NCBI GenBank assembly: GCA_015065395.1
Contig: SVQJ01000049.1
Span: forward strand, 1-10,707
From: Oscillospiraceae bacterium
GTDB taxonomy: Bacteria; Bacillota; Clostridia; Oscillospirales; CAG-272
Length of the DNA stretch: 10,707 nt
Direction of reading: 5' to 3'
Of the stretch, positions 6,109-10,707 are shown in pieces. Below the pieces are notes generated by a model. That model was not told the DNA's origin, did not search any database, and saw only the letters and a list, made by a program, of their open reading frames with translations. Each line of letters opens with the position of its first letter. The first letter of the stretch is position 1. A program made the position numbers and the translations under genes.

Positions 6109-7168
6109 TTTCTTCCTCCAGAATAGAACCTATAGCGTCAATAAGCGCATCCATCTCTTTATCGGTTCCAACGGTTATTCGGTTATAATCCTTCAAAGGA
6201 TCTGTGTTAAAATGGCGAACTAAAATACCTTTGTCCTTCAATTCCCTGTATATAAGCTCGCCGCCGATTTTTTTATGCTTTACAAACAGAAAATTGGTAA
6301 CAGACGGTGTCATTTCAAATCCCATATCAGAAAGAACACCCTTCACTCTTTCCCTTGTCTTGACGATACTTTCGCAGTTTGACCTCATATAGTCGTCATC
6401 CTTAAGTGCTCCCAAACCTGCAGCCATAGTTACACGATTGACATTATAGGGATTTGTTGAATATTTGACCGTGTTCAGATCACGGATAATTTCCTTATTG
6501 GAAATTCCGAAGCCAAGGCGTGCTCCTGCCATAGAGCGTGACTTTGAAAAAGTCTGGGTTACAAGTAGATTATCGTATTTGTTGACCAGAGAAACCGAGC
6601 TGTCAGCACCGAAATCAACATAAGCCTCATCCACAACGACAACACTCTGAGGATTTGATACGATTATACGTTCAATATCGGAAAGTGGCAAAGCAATACC
6701 TGTTGGAGCATTGGGATTTGCTATAAAAATAACGCCCTTTTTGTTGACATAATCTTCAACATTAACGGTAAAATCCTTGCGCAACGGTATCATTTCGTAG
6801 GGAACGCAGTTAATTTCAGCAAACACCCGGTAAAACCCGTATGTGATATCGGCAAAATATGCAGGATGATCCTTATCGCAAAAAGCCATGAAAGCAAAAT
6901 TAAGTATTTCATCGGATCCGTTTGTAAAAAGTATCTCATCCCTTTGTACGTTGAAATACTCAGATGCATATTCAACAAGCGGTGTACATTCCGGATCGCT
7001 GTACAGCTGATAATTCAGCGTCTCTCGGTTTGCAAGCTCTACAGCTACTGGCGACGGAGGAAAAGGGGACTCATTAGTATTGAGCTTAATATAATTCATA
7101 TCCTTGGGCTGCTCACCCGGTGTATACGGAACAAGACGCTCAAGCTTTTCTGAGAAAAAGCGGCTCAT
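6095..7168 (-). CDS. hisC: Histidinol-phosphate aminotransferase
   Basis: PLP enzyme of fold type I (class I/II aminotransferase) that converts imidazole acetol phosphate plus glutamate to histidinol phosphate. In 357 residues: LNTNESPFPP near the N-terminus (29-38), NGSDE (83-87, phosphate contact), ANPNAPTG (150-157), VDEAYVDF with cofactor Asp180 and Tyr183, and TFSKSRSMAGARLG with the PLP-binding Lys209. NRITVGT near the end holds the substrate-carboxylate arginine. The ATG shares a base with the hisD stop (TGATG), and AGGAGAA lies just upstream in hisD. It may also act on aromatic keto acids, as some HisC do; the operon makes histidine the main role. Confidence 0.96.
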   Translation of the reverse strand: MSRFFSEKLERLVPYTPGEQPKDMNYIKLNTNESPFPPSPVAVELANRETLNYQLYSDPECTPLVEYASEYFNVQRDEILFTNGSDEILNFAFMAFCDKDHPAYFADITYGFYRVFAEINCVPYEMIPLRKDFTVNVEDYVNKKGVIFIANPNAPTGIALPLSDIERIIVSNPQSVVVVDEAYVDFGADSSVSLVNKYDNLLVTQTFSKSRSMAGARLGFGISNKEIIRDLNTVKYSTNPYNVNRVTMAAGLGALKDDDYMRSNCESIVKTRERVKGVLSDMGFEMTPSVTNFLFVKHKKIGGELIYRELKDKGILVRHFNTDPLKDYNRITVGTDKEMDALIDAIGSILEEENENN

Positions 7169-8448
7169 CAGTTTTCTCCTTCGGTACGGATAACGGCACT
7201 CTTAGCGTGGGCTGTAAGTCCTTCCTTGGTCGCAAAATAAGCAACATCAGCAGAAACTCTTTCAAGTGCTTCTTTAGTATAATACGTGTACTGCGTTTTC
7301 TTCACGAAATCATCCACAGAAAGGGGACTTGAAAATTTCGCAGTGCCGCTGGTGGGAAGTGTGTGGTTAGGACCTGCAAAATAATCCCCAAGCGCCTCCG
7401 GACAATTTCTGCCCATAAATATAGATCCTGCGTGACGGATACTGTCAAGCCAATCAAAGGGATTATCAACACAAAGCTCCAAATGCTCGGGAGCAATTTC
7501 ATTTGCAATATCTATGGCACATTCGAGACTGTCAGCCACAATGATCTTACCGTTTTCATCAATTGAGGTTCTTGCAATTTCAGATCTTTCAAGAAGAGGA
7601 ATCTGAATTTCCAATTCCGCCTGTACCCTTTCTGCAAGCTCAAATGAGTCGGTAACAAGTACTGCACTTGCCATCTTATCATGCTCAGCCTGAGAAAGAA
7701 GATCTGCCGCAAGATGAGACGGATCAGATTTTCCGTCGGCAACGATAAGTATTTCGCTGGGTCCGGCTATCATATCAATAGAAACCCTACCGAACACCTG
7801 CTTTTTTGCTTCTGCAACGAATGCATTTCCCGGGCCAACGATCTTATCGACCTTGGGAATGCTCTCAGTACCGTAAGCAAGAGCAGCAACAGCCTGAGCT
7901 CCTCCTACCTTAAATATTTTATCAACACCTGCAACACTTGCCGCAGCGAGAATCACCGGATTCACCTTGCCGGAAGAATTGGGGGGAGTTACCATGACCA
8001 CCTCGGGACATCCTGCGATCTTTGCGGGAATTGAATCCATAAGCACCGTGGACGGATATGCAGCAGTTCCTCCGGGAACGTAAAGACCTGCTTTGTCAAC
8101 AGGAATCACCTTTTGACCTACCACGATTCCCTTTTCATCATTGATGATAAAGCTGTTTCTTACCTGCTTTTCATGAAACTTACGGATATTTGCAGCCGCT
8201 CTTTTAAGAATTTCGAGAAACTCCGGCTCCACAAGACTTACCGCCTCTGCAATTTCATCTTCGCCCACAAGAAGAGTATCAAGCCTTGCCTTATCAAATT
8301 TTTCGCAATACTCGAAAAGCGCCGCATCTCCTCTTTCTTTTACGTTTTGAATAATATCCGAAACTACGGCCTCCACATTTACCTTTGGCTCAAATCTCGC
8401 AAATATATCTGAATTTGATACCTTGCCGTATTCAAGAATTCTGATCAT
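7168..8448 (-). CDS. hisD: Histidinol dehydrogenase
   Basis: Zinc, NAD-dependent four-electron oxidation of histidinol through histidinal to histidine, the last two steps. Length 426 residues is typical. Zinc ligands are Gln253 and His256 (SQAEHD), Asp355 (LGDYFAG) and His414 (LTAHAK), matching Gln259, His262, Asp360 and His419 of the E. coli enzyme. The catalytic pair Glu321-His322 lies in APEHLEL. The family signature IDMIAGPSE is at 224-232, and the nucleotide-binding region VGGAQAVAALAYGT is at 181-194. It starts three bases after the hisG stop, with GAGG eight bases before the ATG. Confidence 0.97.
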   Translation of the reverse strand: MIRILEYGKVSNSDIFARFEPKVNVEAVVSDIIQNVKERGDAALFEYCEKFDKARLDTLLVGEDEIAEAVSLVEPEFLEILKRAAANIRKFHEKQVRNSFIINDEKGIVVGQKVIPVDKAGLYVPGGTAAYPSTVLMDSIPAKIAGCPEVVMVTPPNSSGKVNPVILAAASVAGVDKIFKVGGAQAVAALAYGTESIPKVDKIVGPGNAFVAEAKKQVFGRVSIDMIAGPSEILIVADGKSDPSHLAADLLSQAEHDKMASAVLVTDSFELAERVQAELEIQIPLLERSEIARTSIDENGKIIVADSLECAIDIANEIAPEHLELCVDNPFDWLDSIRHAGSIFMGRNCPEALGDYFAGPNHTLPTSGTAKFSSPLSVDDFVKKTQYTYYTKEALERVSADVAYFATKEGLTAHAKSAVIRTEGEN

Positions 8449-8451
8449 TTA

Positions 8452-9093
8452 TTATACCTCTTTGTTTGAAAGCTGTAACTGAATTTCACGAACAACTTTC
8501 TCTATGCTTTCTGTTTTGAACTTAAAAGCTGACTTATTGGAAATAAGCCTTGCACTGATGGGGACTATTGTTTCAAAAACCTCAAGATCATTTTCTTTTA
8601 AGGTCTTTCCTGTTTCCACAATATCTACTATAACATCGGAAAGTCCGAGAATGGGGGCGATCTCGATAGATCCGTTCAGGTGAATAATATCGATATCTCG
8701 GTCAATGGAAGAATAATACTCCCCGGCGATATTTGAAAATTTAGTTGCAACTTTCAGTTTTCTTTGAGGATCATCATGAAAATCCTTCTTTGCTGCAACA
8801 GCCATTCTGCATTTGCCGATATCAAGATCAAGCAGCTCATACACATCAGGCTTATACTCAAGAAGGATATCCTTACCCGCCACTCCGATATCTGCTGCGC
8901 CTCTTTCAACGTAGATCGCCACATCCGAGGGCTTGACCCAAAAATATCTTACTCCTGCCTCTTCGTTTTCAAATATCAGCTTTCTGTTTTGTTCTTTAAT
9001 GGAGGGACACTCAAATCCGGCTTTTTCAAACATGGAATACACCTTTTCACCAAGTCTCCCCTTCGGAAGAGCCACATTAAGCATTGTTTTCAA
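8452..9093 (-). CDS. hisG: ATP phosphoribosyltransferase, short-form catalytic subunit
   Basis: Catalyses the first, committed step: PRPP plus ATP to phosphoribosyl-ATP. At 213 residues it is the short form, which lacks the C-terminal histidine-binding regulatory domain and needs HisZ for activity and feedback inhibition. Visible motifs are ALPKGRL (8-14), ERGAADIGVAGKD (63-75) and the PRPP-binding stretch around VDIVETGKTL (156-165). The start used is a TTG at 9093, because GAGG (9103-9106) is nine bases upstream. An ATG three codons inside (9084) gives the more family-like MLNVALPKG but lies 18 bases from that site. It overlaps the end of hisZ by 17 bases. A rare start could lower the first enzyme's level, which is inference. 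Confidence 0.95.
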   Translation of the reverse strand: MKTMLNVALPKGRLGEKVYSMFEKAGFECPSIKEQNRKLIFENEEAGVRYFWVKPSDVAIYVERGAADIGVAGKDILLEYKPDVYELLDLDIGKCRMAVAAKKDFHDDPQRKLKVATKFSNIAGEYYSSIDRDIDIIHLNGSIEIAPILGLSDVIVDIVETGKTLKENDLEVFETIVPISARLISNKSAFKFKTESIEKVVREIQLQLSNKEV

Positions 9094-10201
9094 CGAGCTT
9101 CACCTCTCCTTCCTCAAGAACGTAAAGAGCCTTATAGGTAAAACCATCCGGTAGGCTTCGCTGTACGGTAACACTTCCGGATTTTTCCGAAATTTTTGAT
9201 ATTGCTCTTTTTATGTCACAGACATTTTCACCGCTTTTATATAAAAGGACCGTCTCTGCATCATATTTGATCTTGTTATTTTCAAGCCTGTCAAGCAGGT
9301 CCAGATATACGGCAAAACCAATAGCAGACGATTTTTTATTCATCTTTGTCATAAGGCTGTCATACTGACCTCCGCTGAGAACACTTCCGGGAATGCCGTT
9401 TATAAACCCTTTGAAAACAATACCGTTATAATATTTAATATCGCTCACAACAGAGAAATCGATGTTGATTATGTCCCTATCTGTGTCATCAAGAGACTGG
9501 AGTATCTCACAAAGAGCTTCAAGGGACGATCTGTCGGGCACCTGTTCAAATATCTCGTGCAGAATAGGCAATACCTTTTCCGGCTTTCCGTATGTACGGC
9601 AAAGCTTTTCTATAAGGAGGGTACCCTCTGCAGAAATTGAAAGGCTTTTACAGGCATCTACCAGCTGGTGAGCATTCTTCTCTCCCATTAGCGAGATAAA
9701 ATACCCGCGCTTATCATCGGGAACAGCGGCTTTATCAAAAACCGCATTTATGATACCAAGATGAGATATATCCAGCACAACGTCTTTATCTATGGATAAA
9801 AGGCTTTTTGCAGCGAGAGAAACGACCTCGCCTCGGCAATAATTATCAATATCGCCTATACATTCAAGCCCCACCTGCATAACTTCCTTAAATCTATGAC
9901 TGCTCTCGGATACGCGATAAACATTTTCATCGTAATAAAGCTTCTGAACGAAACCGGGAATATCCTTTGAATTTTTTATTATTGAAAGTGTAACGTCAGG
10001 CTTCAAGGCCTTCAGACGTCCATTGGTATCAGTAAACGTAATAACGCCGTCAGAAATAAGAAAATCCTTGTTCTTTACATAAAAATCATATTCCTCGAAC
10101 TTGCTCATCTTATACGGAGCATACCCGTATCGAGAATAAAGCTCACGAAGAGAAAAAACAGCTTTTTCTCCGTATTTGAGGATGTTATCGTTTATAATCA
10201 T
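9077..10201 (-). CDS. hisZ: ATP phosphoribosyltransferase regulatory subunit
   Basis: Histidyl-tRNA synthetase paralogue that lost aminoacylation and forms a hetero-octamer with short HisG, giving activity and histidine feedback. The 374 residues match the synthetase catalytic core: a motif 1-like helix near the N-terminus (LRELYSRYGYAPY), motif 2-like YRVSESSHRFKEVMQVG followed by LECIGD, and SGGQYDSL plus SAIGFAVYLD near the C-terminal side. The anticodon-binding domain of true HisRS is absent or replaced, and DIKYYNGIVFKGF resembles HisZ more than HisRS. The ATG at 10201 is one base beyond the regulator stop and has GAGG (10208-10211) six bases upstream. An in-frame GTG at 10213 has no such site. 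It directly precedes hisG. Confidence 0.94.
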   Translation of the reverse strand: MIINDNILKYGEKAVFSLRELYSRYGYAPYKMSKFEEYDFYVKNKDFLISDGVITFTDTNGRLKALKPDVTLSIIKNSKDIPGFVQKLYYDENVYRVSESSHRFKEVMQVGLECIGDIDNYCRGEVVSLAAKSLLSIDKDVVLDISHLGIINAVFDKAAVPDDKRGYFISLMGEKNAHQLVDACKSLSISAEGTLLIEKLCRTYGKPEKVLPILHEIFEQVPDRSSLEALCEILQSLDDTDRDIINIDFSVVSDIKYYNGIVFKGFINGIPGSVLSGGQYDSLMTKMNKKSSAIGFAVYLDLLDRLENNKIKYDAETVLLYKSGENVCDIKRAISKISEKSGSVTVQRSLPDGFTYKALYVLEEGEVKLVENNA

Positions 10202-10202
10202 T

Positions 10203-10493
10203 TTATTCCTCACTTTTCAGCTTATCTATAGCCATACGGTAACCGCCGCTTCCGTATTTCAAGCATTTGCTCACGCGACCGATCGTAGCCGTGCTTATAC
10301 CAACATCCTCACTAATTTTCTGATAATTTTCACCATTATCGAGAAGGATGGCGGTTTCCAATCTCTGAGCCATATCCTGAACCTCTTTTACGGTGCAGAT
10401 ATCCTCAAAATATCTATAACATTCATCAATTGTTTGAAGATTAAGTATAGTCTTGAACAGTCGGTCAAGTGTTTCAGAATGAAAGTTACTCAT
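10203..10493 (-). CDS. TrpR-family transcriptional regulator (YerC/YecD type), probable his operon repressor
   Basis: A 96-residue DNA-binding protein of the YerC/YecD branch of the TrpR superfamily. The family start MSNFHSETLDRLF is intact; an in-frame GTG 14 codons upstream is rejected because GAGAGG (10500-10505) stands six bases before the ATG at 10493. The helical core includes CTVKEVQDMAQRLE (33-46). The helix-turn-helix lies around 55-80 (YQKISEDVGISTATIGRVSKCLKY) and ends in the hallmark YGSGGY. It is the first gene of the his operon, one base before hisZ. Comparative genomics has proposed such neighbours as histidine repressors (HisR), as I recall; here a palindrome within its own promoter supports that. 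The effector, presumably histidine, is not shown by the sequence. Confidence 0.9.
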   Translation of the reverse strand: MSNFHSETLDRLFKTILNLQTIDECYRYFEDICTVKEVQDMAQRLETAILLDNGENYQKISEDVGISTATIGRVSKCLKYGSGGYRMAIDKLKSEE

Positions 10494-10525
10494 AATAAAC
10501 CTCTCAAATTGAATTAATTGTTCAC

Positions 10526-10554
10526 AGTTTACCACTTTAACGCGCTAAAGTCAA
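10526..10554 (-). promoter_or_regulatory. Promoter of the his operon
   Basis: On the minus strand TTGACT (10549-10554) and TAAACT (10526-10531) are exactly 17 bases apart. The predicted start near 10519 leaves a leader of only about 26 bases before the regulator gene. No other promoter-like pair as good is seen near the operon start. Confidence 0.75.
10534..10551. promoter_or_regulatory. Candidate TrpR-family operator in the his promoter
   Basis: ACTTTAACGCGCTAAAGT is an 18-base palindrome with 16 symmetric positions (one mismatched pair, A10540 and C10545). It fills the interval between the -35 and -10 and overlaps the last three bases of the -35, so a bound protein would block RNA polymerase. 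The E. coli TrpR operator is also an 18-base palindrome, though of different sequence. Binding by the adjacent regulator is inferred. Confidence 0.7.
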
Positions 10555-10613
10555 TAACTTTCAAAGATATTTTTGAAAAATAATCTACAAAAACGGTTTC
10601 CATATAATACAAA

Positions 10614-10631
10614 AAAGGCACACACGGTGCC
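10614..10631 (-). terminator. Possible terminator of a minus-strand unit beyond the window
   Basis: On the minus strand GGCAC (10627-10631 complement), a 5-base loop and GTGCC (10617-10621 complement) are followed by six T residues (10611-10616). The stem is short, but a perfect long hairpin lies two bases upstream of it. It would separate a leftward gene outside the window from the his promoter. Confidence 0.5.
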
Positions 10632-10632
10632 T

Positions 10633-10662
10633 CAGCTTGTCGATAAAGTTATCGACAAGCTG
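10633..10662. repeat. Perfect palindrome with 14-base arms
   Basis: CAGCTTGTCGATAA (10633-10646) and TTATCGACAAGCTG (10649-10662) are exact inverted copies around two bases (AG). No T-run follows directly on either strand. A related half-site TGTCGAGAAG occurs at 10671-10680. The look is that of a dispersed intergenic palindromic repeat, or the first hairpin of a double terminator. No gene is recognised in 10555-10707. Confidence 0.6.
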
Positions 10663-10707
10663 CTTCGGACTGTCGAGAAGGATGCAGATTTCGTTTTTCG
10701 GGGCTCG

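Noticed and set aside
9077..10201. Histidyl-tRNA synthetase
   Set aside because: The core is synthetase-like but the anticodon-binding part is missing or different, and it sits beside a short HisG that requires HisZ.
10494..10620. T-box or other riboswitch upstream of the his operon
   Set aside because: No T-box core or specifier hairpin seen, and the promoter leaves only about 26 leader bases.
10602..10707. Open frame through the right-edge palindrome on either strand (for example KKAHTVPQLVDK on plus)
   Set aside because: No start with a ribosome-binding site, short visible length, and the coding appearance is produced by the palindrome itself; it cannot be supported within the window.
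1..10707. CRISPR array, insertion sequence or complete mobile element
   Set aside because: No regularly spaced repeats and no transposase or integrase motifs were found in any gene of the window.

Overview
The window looks like a chromosomal segment of a low-to-moderate GC, Gram-positive Clostridia-type bacterium (Bacillota, perhaps Oscillospirales/Ruminococcaceae-like; the exact taxon is inference). Three things point that way. Nearly every gene has a strong GGAGG-type Shine-Dalgarno sequence. ATP phosphoribosyltransferase is the short HisG plus HisZ pair. A TrpR-family YerC/YecD-type regulator sits directly in front of hisZ.

Left edge (1-1049). The window opens inside a zinc amidase gene (peptidoglycan hydrolase, Amidase_2/PGRP type) with an extra C-terminal domain, closed by a strong terminator. 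An A+T-rich spacer follows with two tandem 11-base repeats and a long imperfect inverted repeat. Next is a tRNA-Leu(CAA) gene on the minus strand with encoded CCA and its own promoter. A divergent promoter then reads rightward.

Two-gene plus-strand unit (1050-2692). This holds a xylose-isomerase-like TIM-barrel protein (sugar phosphate isomerase/epimerase family) and, two bases later, a single-pass membrane protein of unknown function. The unit ends at a long hairpin with T-runs on both sides, which also closes the convergent his operon.

Histidine operon (2774-10554, minus strand). Gene order is yerC-like regulator (hisR candidate), hisZ, hisG, hisD, hisC, hisB, hisH, hisA, hisF, hisIE. Junctions overlap or lie within 3 bases, and each Shine-Dalgarno lies in or at the end of the preceding gene, so the operon is probably one translationally coupled transcript. 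Together the products convert PRPP and ATP to histidinol phosphate (HisZG, HisIE, HisA, HisHF, HisB, HisC) and oxidise histidinol to histidine (HisD). Only histidinol-phosphate phosphatase is missing, so it must be encoded elsewhere.

Control. A good sigma-A-type promoter lies upstream of the regulator gene. The space between its -35 and -10 is filled by an 18-base near-palindrome, the size and placement expected for a TrpR-type operator. The predicted leader is only about 26 bases, too short for a T-box or attenuator. The simplest model is autorepression of the operon by its first gene product.

Right edge (10555-10707). No gene is recognised. There is a short hairpin followed by a T-run on the minus strand, next to a perfect 14-base-arm palindrome, perhaps the end of a transcription unit outside the window or a dispersed palindromic repeat. 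I found no entirely new system; the most interesting items are the operator/regulator arrangement and the palindromic elements at both edges.
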